Shown: positions 47,069 to 59,069 of the stretch, piece after piece
Layout of the letters: each line of letters begins with the position of its first letter
Numbering within the stretch: the first letter of the stretch is position 1
DNA from: Epiperipatus broadwayi
Lineage: Eukaryota > Onychophora > Udeonychophora > Euonychophora > Peripatidae
NCBI GenBank assembly: GCA_028023455.1
Contig: JAQFVV010012496.1
Coordinates: 746,001 to 810,000 of the forward strand
Reading direction: 5' to 3'
Length of the DNA stretch: 64,000 nt
The notes under the pieces: generated by a model
Databases searched by the model: none
Seen by the model: only the letters and a program-made list of their open reading frames with translations
Told to the model about the DNA's origin: nothing
Translations under genes and position numbers: made by a program

Positions 47069-48031
47069 CACCTGGGTCTCGTTTTACGCGATAGATAGGT
47101 TCCTCAGAAAACATGCGCAAACGAAATCTCGCAAAAATAGACGTAACTTACCTTGAAAAAGGGGGGATATGGACTGTGATTTTTCAAAAATCATGTAAAA
47201 GCAAAGCACCAATGTAAAATTACTTTAAAATTTGCGCAAAAAAAAATAAGGAAATAAAATATGACTAATAAAAAATTTCAAATTTGAAAAAAATTGATAC
47301 AAGACAAACTTTTTTTAACTATAATATTCAATTTTATTCAAAACAATATATTTTTATGCATAATTTACAGTAATTTACATTTTTATACACGTTTTAATTA
47401 TTATCGCTATTTGACATTAAACAGGTTCATTTGCAAACTGGTGAAAAATCAGATTCTTCACAAGAGGAAATACAACTAGCGCCAACATCACTCTCATGTT
47501 GTGTTAATGGTTTTCTGGTGACAATGTAACTAGTAATTAATCTAACAACTAAAAATTAAATTCTTATTTTTGTCTTTAATTTTTTAATTTTCAATTTTAA
47601 TTGTGCCCACTGCTATTACTCACCTTTTAAAAATAAACTTGCGGACACTAAATGATTAATAATTGATTACGTTCTTTTTTAAAAAGCAAAAGCAGAATGT
47701 GATTTAAAATGCAAAATTAACAGCACAATGTTTGAACAAATTTACATTATAATCTTGTAAAATTTAATGTGTGTATACATAAAATGTGGAAATCATGATT
47801 TTAATTTCATTATTGCATAAAATCTTACTATTATAAAGCACTGAAAATATTGAAATTACTAAGATGAAAGTTGAATTCCAATAATGTGCTATTACTTTCA
47901 ATATGACGTAAGTGCACAAAATTTATTATTTAAAGTAATAGTGCATTATTGGAGTTCGACTTCTGGAGAAACGTGAATCGCGTAACTTCAAAATCGCGTT
48001 AAATAAATCCGCGTAAAAAGAGACCTAGGTG
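47069..48031. mobile_element. Non-autonomous DNA transposon, TA duplications
   Basis: The left end CACCTGGGTCTCGTTTTACG and the right end (complement CACCTAGGTCTCTTTTTACG) form TIRs of at least 22 bp ending in CG. TA lies immediately outside each (47067-47068 and 48032-48033). TA target duplication and this TIR style point to the Tc1/mariner superfamily, possibly pogo/Tigger-like. Sub-terminal GCG-rich pieces (AATCGCG, AAATCGCG) stand out in AT-rich DNA. The 963-bp interior has only short open frames, so no transposase is encoded. An internal inverted repeat lies at about 47878-47962. Confidence 0.87.
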
Positions 48032-48039
48032 TATATAAA

Positions 48040-48860
48040 ATATTATGATACAATAGATTGTAATGATATTTACTCATTAATCAGATTATTTCAGATTCAG
48101 GGTACATAATTAATATAGATTTAATATTAAAACCCTTAACTTATATTATTTTTTAAATTTTAACATGCGCGTGCACACACATACACAAGAATTCGTAATG
48201 TGCCAAATAATTTAAATGTAAATATTTTCTGCATAAAAACAAAAAAAAGTTACTGTCAAATATTATGATTATTTTGCCTATATTGGTATATAAATCATTA
48301 TATAAATTTTAGAAATTATTAAAAACAAATGTTAATCAACAATTGTCTTACCAATTTTAAAAGAAAAAAGATTCTAAAAATAAACAGAAAAAATTGTTTA
48401 TACTTGTATATTGTTTTTCTTCTTAAATCTTTAAAAATGTAAAGCGAGATTAAAGGTAATTATTAACATTTTTTTTTTTAAATATAAAAAAAACATCTTA
48501 GTTTAGCTTCTTTGATCATTCACTGTCATTTGACCTCCATGGCAACTGGCCACAAATTAGGTTAATAAATTGTACTATTAATCATTATCAATTATAATAA
48601 ATAGTATATATATTCTTTTAAAATACTTTTATTTTAATTTAATGCATAACGTACTAAAAAACCAATAGTTATTTCTTGAACCACAATTTTGTTTGTTATA
48701 ACAATAATTTTAATTAAATTTTTGGAGCCTTCTGAATTAATTAATTTATGGATCCTTATATTTTTATTTAAAATTAATTAGGATTCAAGAAATAAATAAC
48801 TTTTTTGCTTTGTACTGCATTACATATCAAATTAGATAAAAACATTTTTAGAAAATATTT
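48040..48860. other. AT-rich intergenic DNA
   Basis: No gene or named repeat is supported here. Confidence 0.4.
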
Positions 48861-48865
48861 CTTTA

Positions 48866-49365
48866 ACCAACTCATTGAAAAAACGATGGAATGCTCAAAA
48901 CCTTAGTGGATTTGATATTGTATTCCCACCCAAGAAGACATTATGTCAATCTAACCCCTGACATTATTACACCTTTACATAACCATTTATATTAATAGAA
49001 GAGGGATAGACTGGACTTATACTATGATGTAACCTATTTCTAAGGCAATATGTAATTAACCTATTCATTCAGTATATTGAATGTTTACTAAAATCCTAAG
49101 TTCAAATCCCTCTGTTTACTATAGTAGACATTCAGTACACTGAATGAATAGATTAATTACATATTGCCTTGGGAGTAAGTTACACCATACGATAAGTCAA
49201 GCCCATCCCTCTTTTATTATGTAAATGGATACATAATGGTCGGATAATACAAGGGGTTAGATTGATGTAATGTTTATATGGGTGTGACTACAATATCGAA
49301 TCCACCAAAGTCTTTGAGAATTCCATCATTAGTTTTTCAATGAAATGGTCAGTTGAATTGTTGGA
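48866..49365. repeat. SINE-3-related fold-back
   Basis: Arms 48866-49085 and about 49120-49365 are inverted copies ('taaggcaatatgtaattaac' left; 'gttaattac'-type complement right). The B-box-like 'taagttcaaatccctctgt' lies near the centre at 49095. The same tail sequence is seen beside the SINE-3 copy at 5140-5180. Confidence 0.7.
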
Positions 49366-49399
49366 ATAATAAGAAGATTAAGCTATTTATCTAATTAAT

Positions 49400-50065
49400 A
49401 TTGATATAATACAGTTTATCCTTGCACTTATATTCACTACCCAAATGCAATTAGAATAGCAAACAAACAGTGCATTATAACCATGGTGATAGATTAGTAT
49501 TGCTTTAACAATTTATTCTACCTCCTCAATTTTTACAATTGTATCACAAATATTAATGAACTCTTACATTATTAAAATAAATGACACTCCATTCAAACAT
49601 GGCTGAGAGATTATCTTTAGCATAGATATAAACTTTAAACTTCAGTAAAGATTAATATATCTGATTTTTTTAATTTTAAACATACACACACACATGGAGT
49701 TATTCACCTTTCTCTTTTACATGTATAATATCTTTATAAATATATTAAACAACATCCATACTTTCCCATTCTTTTTAAATGTATATAGTTTAGGAAATGA
49801 TTAGTAATAATCATTATTGTATTTATCTGAGGTGGATGGTGTCAAAGTTGTGAATGGAGTGAGTTTGACAGTGGTAAATAAAAATGTAGCAATCTGTAAT
49901 TTCACATAAAGCACATAGATTACAGGCTACCAGGATCATTCTTAAGAGATTGGCTATCTGCCCAGATAGGGTTTCGTGCAAAGTAGGAAAACTTTCCAAA
50001 TACACTAGAAAGGTTTTAATCTTGTTGAAACACATGAAATTAAAGAAAATAAGAAACTAATAACT
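49400..50065. other. Intergenic DNA, no supported gene
   Basis: A 70-residue minus-strand open frame (49823-50035) has no recognised domain. Confidence 0.4.
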
Positions 50066-50069
50066 TTTT

Positions 50070-51335
50070 TTTCAGAATTATTTATAAATAATATTTATTT
50101 TTATAAAGCGCAGACGGTATTAAAATTAAACTGAGAGAGTGTAAACCTCTCAAGCACTTCTGACTATCACCAGCCAATCAGATCAAGCACTGAGACAGAG
50201 AATTTAACAAGAAAAAGGTGATTCCACCTTCTTCTTTACTTGTCTTTCTATATATCCAAGCCAGTCTAAAGTACTTATATCTGAAAGTGTGAATCTTAAA
50301 TATCTTCACACTCAACACACTGAGTTCAAATTATAAACATATAACGTGAAATCTTTTGATTTACTACGCAGTAGGTTTTCAATGTTATAACTTGCAGCAA
50401 CGTATGTAAGTATATGTTGCTGCAAGTTATAAAACATCGAAAAACTACTGCATAGTAAATCGAAAGATTTCCCACTGTATATTTGTAATTTGAACTTGGT
50501 GCATTGAGTGTGAAGATATTTAAGATTCACGCTTTCAGATCTAAGTACTTTAGATTGGCTTGGATTTATAGAAAGACAAGTAAAGAAGAAGGTGGAACCA
50601 CCTTTTTTTTGTTAAATTCTCTGTCTCAGTGCTTGATCTGATTGGCTGGTGATAGTCAGAAATACTTGAGAGGTTTGCACTTTCTCAGTTTAATTTCAAT
50701 ATCGTCTGCACTTTATAAAAATAAATATTATTTACATATGTTGCTGCAAGTTATAACATCAAAAAAATACTGCGTAGTAAATCAAAAGATTTCACACTGT
50801 ATGTTTCAAATTTAAACTCAGTGCATTGAGTGTGAAGATATTTAAGATTCATGCTTTCAGATCTAAGTACTTTAGACTGGTTTGGATATATAGAAAGACA
50901 AGTAAAGAAGAAGGTGGAACCACCTTTTTCTTGTTAAATTCTCTGTTTCAGTGCTTGATCTGATTGGCTGGTGATGGCTTGAGAGGTTTGTACTCTCTCA
51001 GTTTAATTTCAATACCATCTGCAATTTATAAAAATAAATATTATTTACATATGTTGCTGCAAGTTATAACATCGAAAACTACTGTGTAGTAAATCGAAAG
51101 ATTTCATGCTGTATGTTTGTAATTTGAACTCAGGGTGTTGAGTGTGAAGATATTTAAGATTCATGCTTTCAGATCTAAGTACTTTAGACTGGTTCGGATA
51201 TATAGAAAGACAAGTAAAGAAGAAGGTGGAACCACCTTTTTTTTGTAAAATTCTCTGTCTCAATGCTTGATCTGATTGGCTGGTGATAGTCAGAAGCACT
51301 TGAGAGGTTTGCACTCTCTCAGTTTAATTTCAGAA
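50070..51335. repeat. Inverted arm plus three tandem units, about 312 bp
   Basis: A minus-oriented unit (50070-50405) is followed by three plus-oriented units starting at about 50411, 50735 and 51047. Each contains TATGTTGCTGCAAGTTATAA, 'tagactggtttggatatata' and 'gcttgatctgattggctggt' and ends in a TTTATAAAAATAAATATTA block. The first two units form a large palindrome. The last three form a tandem array that could expand by unequal crossing-over. Small open frames inside are mirror artefacts of the repeat. Confidence 0.88.
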
Positions 51336-51339
51336 TTAT

Positions 51340-53095
51340 TTATATACAGTTCTTATTTCATAAAATTTTAATTATCAAGACAAAATCTATGATAAATTTT
51401 ATTTTTGACTAATTGAAATATTCTCAATAAGATAATTTATATTTTGTAGATTAAAATACTAAATTCCTTATTTTTATTTGATAACAGATAATTAATACAA
51501 CTTTTAATTTTAATTATATATATTATCTTAATTAAAAATAAAAACTTAATTCTTTTCAATTTGAAAATAATCATAAATTATCATTTTCAAAAATATACAT
51601 TGCTATCTTTTCAATTGCAATTATAAATTGCTATCTTTTAACTTAACAAAAGATCGCATCTAATTCTTTTTTTTTTTTTGGAAAGAAAAAGTGGAAAACA
51701 TTTTTTTTTTGACGAAAGAAAATTAAATAAAATTTATACAATTTATATATAAAATATATATGTACATATTTGCAAAAAATAAAGATTATAAAAACTTTAC
51801 TTATTACATTCTAGTTGGTTCTACTCTATTTTTAATTTGATTTTATAGTGACTAATCTTTTTCACCTTTCCGGATTATTTAAAACCAGATGTATTCAGCC
51901 TTTGGGAAGGGATGTCATTTTATTAATTCATTGCTTTGACAATGTTTTTTAAGATTTAATGTAAATTAAACAAAATATTTTAATATTATAGAAATAAATG
52001 TCAGAAATTTACAATTGAAAAATTGGAAAAAATATGTTTGGAACAGCCCAGCCTGTTTGTATATTTTAAAAATGTATCCGGCATGGTATTAATAAAGCTA
52101 AATTAAAATTTTAAATATATCTTTTATATTTGATATGTGAATTTGACAGTATTATGGACAACTGCTTTATAAAAAATTGTACTTTGTTAATGGTGAAATG
52201 ATTTCTTTCATATAAAATAATAAAAATTATAAATTATTAAATATAAAGGGTGGAATTATTTTCTTCAGTTAAGTACAGTTATTTATTTATAAAAACAAAT
52301 TTACAGTTTTTTATTTTATTTTTCGAGTGTGAATTTGAGTGCTACAAACAATTGTAATGGTTTTTTTTAACTTGTTAGAAATTTGACATGTGACAGTGTT
52401 ATGGACAAACATACATTCACGTGGAAACATGTGACAGCCTTACAGACAAACATACATTCACATGGATTTTATATATATATAGACAATTCTACAATGGAAT
52501 AATTCCACTTTGATATGTATGCATACATGCACACTTATATGTTGTCAGCTCTGTGCTCTAACATATTCATTTATATTGACTATTATTTTTTTGCTGTAGC
52601 TGTTTTTAGCAAGCTAGTATTGTCTTAGTCTTTCAATAGGTGCCATTAAGTTTATTGTTTATCATCTTCGGTTTAATCATATTCTCTAGCTGTTTTTTTA
52701 GCAAGCTAGTATTGTCTATTTCACTAAGTACCATTAAACTTGTTATTTGTCATTTTTGCTTTTGTCATATATTTAATGTTTTTCCAAAGGTGTGTTTTTA
52801 ATTTTTCATAAAATTATTTGTTTTTTCAACAGATTCCAGATTTTCAATAAGAGTAGATCAATTATCTACATAAGAATCAAAACTTCTCTGACTCAATATT
52901 TCTTTATCAGAGCAGGGTTTCTTTTTCAGGATGATCTAAAAAGATTTGTATAGGACTCATGGCAACTACTAATCACTCCCCACCAAAGTGTATTTTTTAC
53001 TCTCCATTTTTTGGTTCTGCATCTTTTTTTTAGATTACAATACTAATGTTCTGATATAATTCCTTGGGGTATTTATCATATGAATTTTGATCTTT
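51340..53095. other. AT-rich intergenic DNA with small duplications
   Basis: Holds a 42-bp tandem duplication (about 52385-52465, shared GGACAAACATACATTCAC) and a 90-bp one (about 52603-52750, shared AGCAAGCTAGTATTGTCT). No gene is supported. Confidence 0.5.
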
Positions 53096-53099
53096 TTGT

Positions 53100-55318
53100 A
53101 TTACTTGTACTTTTTTTTATTTTTTCTTTGTATGTTTTATGATTCAAAGCACTTTTATTTCTTTTATTTTTATTGGATATCCTGCTCTTTTTTTTCGTTT
53201 TCTTTTGTATGCTTTATGATTCAAAGCACTTTTATTTCTTTTATTTTTATTGGATATCCTGCTCTTTTTTTTCGTTTTCCTTTGTATGCTTTATGATTCA
53301 AAGCACTTTTATTTCTTTTATTTTTATTGGATATCCTGCTCTTTTTTTATTTTTTCTTTGTATGCTTTATGAATCAAAGCACTTTTATTTCTTTTATTTT
53401 TATTGGATATCCTGCTCTTTTTTTATTTTTTCTTTGTATGCTTTATGATTCAAAGCACTTTTATTTCTTTTATTTTTATTGGATATCCTGCTCTTTTTTT
53501 ATTTTTTTTTTGTATGCTTTATGATTCAAAGCACTTTTATTTCTTTTATTTTTATTGGATATCCTGCTCTTTTTTTTTCGTTTTCCTTTGTATGCTTTAT
53601 GATTCAAAGCACTTTTATTTCTTTTATTTTTATTGGATATCCTGCTCTTTTTTTATTTTTTCTTTGTATGCTTTATGAATCAAAGCACTTTTATTTCTTT
53701 TATTTTTATTGGATATCCTGCTCTTTTTTTATTTTTTTTTTGTATGCTTTATGATTCAAAGCATTTTTATTTCTTTTATTTTTATTGGATATCCTGCTCT
53801 TTTTTTATTTTTTCTTTGTATGCTTTATGAATCAAAGCACTTTTATTTCTTTTATTTTTATTGGATATCCTGCTCGTTTTTTATTTTTTCTTTGTATGCT
53901 TTATGATTCAAAGCACTTTTATTTCTTTTATTTTTATTGGATATCCTGCTCTTTTTTTATTTTTTCTTTGTATGCTTTATGAATCAAAGCACTTTTATTT
54001 CTTTTATTTTTATTGGATATCCTGCTCTTTTTTTATTTTTTCTTTGTATGCTTTATAATTCAAAGCACTTTTATTTCTTTTATTTTTATTGGATATCCTG
54101 CTCTTTTTTTCGTTTTCCTTTGTATGCTTTATGACTCAAAGCACTTTTATTTCTTTTATTTTTATTGGATATCCTGCTCTTTTTTTATTTTTTCTTTGTA
54201 TGCTTTATGATTCAAAGCACTTTTATTTCTTTTATTTTTATTGGATATCCTGCTCTTTTTTTTCGTTTTCCTTTGTATGCTTTATGATTCAAAGCACTTT
54301 TATTTCTTTTATTTTTATTGGATATCCTGCTCTTTTTTTATTTTTTCTTTGTATGCTTTATGAATCAAAGCACTTTTATTTCTTTTATTTTTATTGGATA
54401 TCCTGCTCTTTTTTTATTTTTTCTTTGTATGCTTTATGATTCAAAGCACTTTTATTTCTTTTATTTTTATTGGATATCCTGCTCTTTTTTTATTTTTTCT
54501 TTGTATGCTTTATGAATCAAAGCACTTTTATTTCTTTTATTTTTATTGGATATCCTGCTCTTTTTTTATTTTTTCTTTGTATGCTTTATGATTCAAAGCA
54601 CTTTTATTTCTTTTATTTTTATTGGATATCCTGCTCTTTTTTTATTTTTTCTTTGTATGCTTTATGAATCAAAGCACTTTTATTTCTTTTATTTTTATTG
54701 GATATCCTGCTCTTTTTTTCGTTTTCCTTTGTATGCTTTATGACTCAAAGCACTTTTATTTCTTTTATTTTAATTGGATATCCTGCTCTTTTTTTATTTT
54801 TTCTTTGTATGCTTTATGATTCAAAGCACTTTTATTTCTTTTATTTTTATTGGATATCCTGCTCTTTTTTTATTTTTTCTTTGTATGCTTTATGAATCAA
54901 AGCACTTTTATTTCTTTTATTTTTATTGGATATCCTGCTCTTTTTTTTCGTTTTCCTTTGTATGCTTTATGACTCAAAGCACTTTTATTTCTTTTATTTT
55001 AATTGGATATCCTGCTCTTTTTTTATTTTTTCTTTGAATGCTTTATGATTCAAAGCACTTTTATTTCTTTTATTTTTATTGGATATCCTGCTCTTTTTTT
55101 ATTTTTTCTTTGTATGCTTTATGAATCAAAGCACTTTTATTTCTTTTATTTTTATTGGATATCCTGCTCTTTTTTTATTTTTTCTTTGTATGCTTTATGA
55201 ATCAAAGCACTTTTATTTCTTTTATTTTTATTGGATATCCTGCTCTTCTTTTCTTTTTCCTTTGTATGCTTTATGAATCAAAGCACTTTTATTTCTTTTA
55301 TTTTTATTGAATATCCTG
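53100..55318. repeat. 76-bp minisatellite, about 29 units
   Basis: The unit contains CTTTATGATTCAAAGCAC, 'tttatttcttttatttttat' and GGATATCCTGCTC. Units vary in the TGATTC/TGAATC/TGACTC position and in the linker (TATTTTTTCTTTG or CGTTTTCCTTTG, 76 or 77 bp). Variants are not random: TGATTC and TGAATC units alternate over long stretches, and the CG linker usually precedes TGATTC or TGACTC. The strand asymmetry is extreme: the plus strand is pyrimidine-rich. Overlapping open frames of 65-116 residues occur only because the unit has few stops; they are not genes. Confidence 0.97.
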
Positions 55319-55424
55319 CTTCATCATCCATTTGTTTACCAATGCTGGCATTTGACTTCAGTTTGCAAATTTATTATTGTTTATATATGATGATAAATAA
55401 CTTCTATATTAATATTTACATCAC

Positions 55425-55728
55425 AACAGTAGCACACTCTCCATACAGTAGCGCCACCAAGTGCAAGCCTTTGTAATCAATGGTTGTAAGTAGGTTTGTG
55501 CATAAAATCTGTATTTAGTACATACATCTCCAAATTTCCAGGCTAAATCTCTAGTTTGTAGCTTTTATCAGTGAAGAGCCTTGTATTTTAGACTGCTGCA
55601 CATAGATTATGTGTACAAGCCTTTTTGTATCCATTGATTTTAAAGGCTTGCACTAGGTGGCACTTTTATATAGAAAAATTCATATTTATATTAACAGTCT
55701 GTGTAGGCATCTGAAATATTGATTATAT
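55425..55728. repeat. Family 4 fold-back with decayed core
   Basis: Left arm has GTAGCGCCACCAAGTGCAAG and right arm has TTGCACTAGGTGGCAC. The centre carries the ribozyme-like segment on the minus strand (about 55520-55580) with CTGATAA in place of CTGATGA, so it is damaged. Confidence 0.7.
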
Positions 55729-55734
55729 GGTAAA

Positions 55735-56570
55735 AAATGAGCATCCCTTACAGTTTTTTATCGTCATATTTAACATCTATTTTCACCTTTTGCTTATCCA
55801 TTTTTATTTGTTTGTGTCTTTACCTAAGCATTCATTCATAATGAAGACACAAGCATCCACCTTAACATTATCCATGACTTCTATATCTATGCTATACCTA
55901 TTTTTGTCATCACTATCAATATCTACCTCAATCTATCCAACCAAATTAAGCTCTCTATTTGTCTGGTTCATAAAAAATTAGCTTCTTTACTTTCTTTAAC
56001 ATTTGTTTCCATATTTCCAAATCTCTTCATTCCTTTCTTTGAGCATTCCCACCATATTTTGCTGATATCATTTCATAACTTGTTAATTTTCTTGTACCAT
56101 TACCATAACTTCCATGAACATTTCCATATTAAGATTTGACTTTTCATTATCCAAGTTTTTTATATTCTTTGATTTGTTGGCTATTATCCTGTCCAATTTC
56201 TGATGCATTTGTTTCATTTCCTGCTTCTTTTTTCCCCCAATTTTTCTACTTGCATGATTTCTTCATTCTAGATTTCATTCATTTTGACTATATTTTTGCA
56301 ATGTTTTTTATCACTAGTAAAATTACTACTATTTTTATATGTATATTTTTAATACTATTTTCATTAAATAGTGCACTGGCATCACCCTCACAGTGCATCT
56401 CTTCATTCGCAAAACTATACCTGTGTCACATTTCTTCCTTATTATGTTTGCTTATCATAACCTTTTTCTTTTTTTTTTCTACTTGCTCATTGATTGTCCT
56501 TCATTAGTTAAATCCTTTTTTATTTATATATTTAGTGTTACTTCTTCAGAGTACAGGTCTCATATTCTAT
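55735..56570 (-). pseudogene. Non-LTR coiled-coil ORF1-like fragment
   Basis: Minus-strand frames, interrupted by stops, read as a Lys/Glu/Asn-rich helical protein: KQMHQKLDRIIANKSKNIKN (about 56145-56205), LDNEKSNLNMEMFMEVMVMV, YQQNMVGMLKERNEEIWKYG (about 56010-56070), then an acidic stretch DIDSDDKNR and VMDNVKVDACVF. It looks like the coiled-coil first ORF of a non-LTR element, which coats element RNA. The plus-strand open frames here are antisense artefacts. The family assignment rests on composition and on nearby non-LTR pieces, so it is tentative. Confidence 0.5.
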
Positions 56571-56579
56571 TAATTTAGA

Positions 56580-57105
56580 CTACTTACCGGTTGTGCCATT
56601 CATGTATCAGAAACTTACCCCCATGATTGATAGACATGCTACCTATACTGATGACTCATATATGCATGCACACATTAATACCATAGATATTGACTTTTGG
56701 TGTATAACCAAAATACTTTAAAATCATCACTTTAATTGTTAATTAAATTTAAGTAAAATTGACATTGATGATGATGATCAAACCTAATGTCATATATCTA
56801 TTTGTATAAGATATCCTGATTATATTTCCTGACCATCATACATCAGAGAATCTCAATATTTATTCATGTTTATTTAAATATACAGGGTTTGAAATCTCCT
56901 AAACCTAATTTGTGCCATCATTTTCTTCTAAGACAGAACACTTATGAATATATTAGCCTTTGTCAGAATTATTTCAGATTTCTGGAATAACAAACACCAA
57001 ACATGAGGTTTCAGAATTGACGAAGGATTATTACTTATTTTTTGGAGATGAGATTATTAAGAGAAGATGGCACAAACAACTAAATTTTAATAACAAAATG
57101 ATTTA
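56580..57105. other. Intergenic DNA
   Basis: No supported gene or named repeat. Confidence 0.4.
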
Positions 57106-57109
57106 TTAA

Positions 57110-57825
57110 TAATAACTGTGGCTTCCTCCACTACACATGTGCTTTGCAGACCAAACACTAATTATAATGAATACTCTCCTTTCCTACACAAGTTAAAGGC
57201 TTTTTAAAAGATAAAATGAATGCTCTAACCTTTTCACCCAAACTATATGTATAGGCAAATCTGAAGCATTTGGAACTGAGAGCGTGAAGATTTAATTGAT
57301 GCTTCAGATTTACCTATACATATAGTTTGGGGGGAAAAAGATAGAGGGTCCATTCTGTCTTTTAAAAAGTCTTTATCTTGTGTTTGGACAGGATAGTATT
57401 CATTATAATGAGCATTTGATCTGTAAAGCGCATGTGCAGTGGAGGAAGCTACAGCTATTATAATTTATAAAAATATCGCACTATATATATTAAATATTTA
57501 CATATGTTTAAAGTTTTCATTTAATAATGATGTATCATAAATAGTAAACATTTTGCAAGTGTCATCAACAAAAATCAGATTATAAGTAATTTAAAGTGAT
57601 CAATTAAATCTTCACGGTCTCAGTTCCAAATGCTTCAGATTTGCCTATACATATAGTTTGGGTGAAAAGAGTAGAGTGGATCCATTCTATCTTTTAAAAA
57701 GACTTTATCTTGTGTTTGGAAAGAAGAGTATTCATTATAATTAGTGTTTGATCTGTAAAGCGCATGTGCAGTGGAAAAAGCTACAGTTATTATTAATTTA
57801 TAAAAACATCTGCTGCTATATAAAT
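57110..57825. repeat. Fold-back plus an extra direct arm
   Basis: Left arm 57110-57290 and right arm 57292-57480 are inverted copies that meet almost without a loop at 'aagatttaattgatgcttca'. A second right-arm copy follows at about 57605-57825. Shared blocks are ACCTATACATATAGTTTGG, AAAAAG(T/A)CTTTATCTTGTGT and GATCTGTAAAGCGCATGTGC. The GTAAAGCGC...TTTATAAAAAT end resembles those of the 37.2- and 50-kb elements. Confidence 0.82.
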
Positions 57826-57844
57826 TAAATATATAAAATGATTT

Positions 57845-58045
57845 ATCATATAGGGTATATGAGCACAGACTTTCACATGACCCACCACTCTCCACTCGAT
57901 CTCATAACACTGATACACTTGAACACATATATGTCGACAAGATAAATAATCACCAATATACGTATTTTATGCTAAACCAGCAATCATCAGTTGGTCCAGA
58001 TTATCATCTCTACACATATATACAATAAGTGCTCAGATATATAAT
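57845..58045 (-). mobile_element. SINE-3 fragment, minus orientation
   Basis: Closely similar to 4759-4940: 'cagactttcacatgaccca', 'gataaataatcaccaatat' and 'cagcaatcatcagttggtc' modules in order. It shares with that copy the unusual 'gggtatatgagcacagact' start, so the two form a subfamily. Confidence 0.65.
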
Positions 58046-58049
58046 TTAT

Positions 58050-58570
58050 TGTAGATTATCTTAATTGATGAACAAAGTTACTCATAGATATTATTGTTAC
58101 TTTATTATAAAGGTCTCTTATAAAAAATCTTATCATGGGTTATCGAAATAATTTAGTAAGATTATGAGGCAAATTGATGAGTTCATGTTAAAGCTGTTAT
58201 ATAAAGTTAAATGAACCTCTGTTGGTTGATTCAAGTTGAACGCTTCTTGGTTTTGACAGTTTATTGCCTAATTGTTGTTGACTATTCAACTGTCTAAATT
58301 ATTGTTAACAACAAATACAAAGTAAAAAAAAAATAGGAATATTTATTTAATAATATATTATGAATAAAAGATGATATTTAAAGATTTGAAAAATAAAGCG
58401 TCATTTTTAGTATATTTTTTAGGACTACAAAAAATTTTTATTATATGATAATATAAAAATATATATCTTTGAATTTTACTTTTGTTTTTTTTTAAAAAAA
58501 ATGTGAATCTGTTTTAAATTATTTCGTATTAAAATAATATTTTATTCAGTTTTATATATCACTTTACAAT
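58050..58570. other. AT-rich intergenic DNA
   Basis: No supported feature. Confidence 0.4.
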
Positions 58571-58572
58571 AG

Positions 58573-58684
58573 TTCCCCCCCCCCATGTGTAATAGCATCG
58601 GCCGGGACGCGAACCCGCTAACACGGGACAACTGCTTGTAAGGCAGCTGTGCTGACCTCTCGACCACCAACGCTTGACAAAATA
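58573..58684 (-). mobile_element. SINE-1 copy, tRNA-Val-like head
   Basis: On the minus strand: GTGGTCGAGAGGTCAGC (A box region), anticodon arm CTGC-CTTACAA-GCAG with TAC in the loop, and B box GGGTTCGCGTCCCG. It is the best-preserved of three copies, and the C-rich 58575-58584 run marks its body side. Confidence 0.72.
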
Positions 58685-58689
58685 GTTTT

Positions 58690-59065
58690 GATTGAGAAAA
58701 GTTACATTTTTGAACAGATTTTTTGAATTTGACTGAGAAAATAATCATATTATTATAAGAAATTAGATTTAAATAATAATAATATACATAGTGCTAATTT
58801 TGAAGCTGTTACATTAATTAAATAACTAATAGCTAAATAAACCAAACATTTTTTGTCCTGACAATAACGAAAGTTCAGTATTAAATGTGAGATAATGAGA
58901 CTAAGAGAACAAAGAAACAACCTCACAAGTGTTAAAGCCTAAATCGGATTTTTTTTCCACTAATCCCTTTTGTTACTAAAAAAATTGTGATTTAGGCTTA
59001 AGAAATTGCTGATTGCTTCTTCATTCTTTAATGGTAAGAGGGCCATTTGATAATAAAATGTATTG
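58690..59065. other. AT-rich intergenic DNA
   Basis: No supported feature. Confidence 0.4.
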
Positions 59066-59069
59066 TACA

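Noticed and set aside
50411-51335. CRISPR-like array
   Set aside because: Repeats are about 312 bp with no spacers, and the context is a eukaryotic genome.
53087-55476. About twenty overlapping open frames of 62-116 residues on the plus strand
   Set aside because: They are readings of the 76-bp minisatellite in rotating frames, repetitive and hydrophobic only because the unit is T-rich.
55727-56578. Plus-strand hydrophobic frames that look like membrane proteins
   Set aside because: Antisense to a Lys/Glu-rich helical fragment on the minus strand, which gives a better biological reading.
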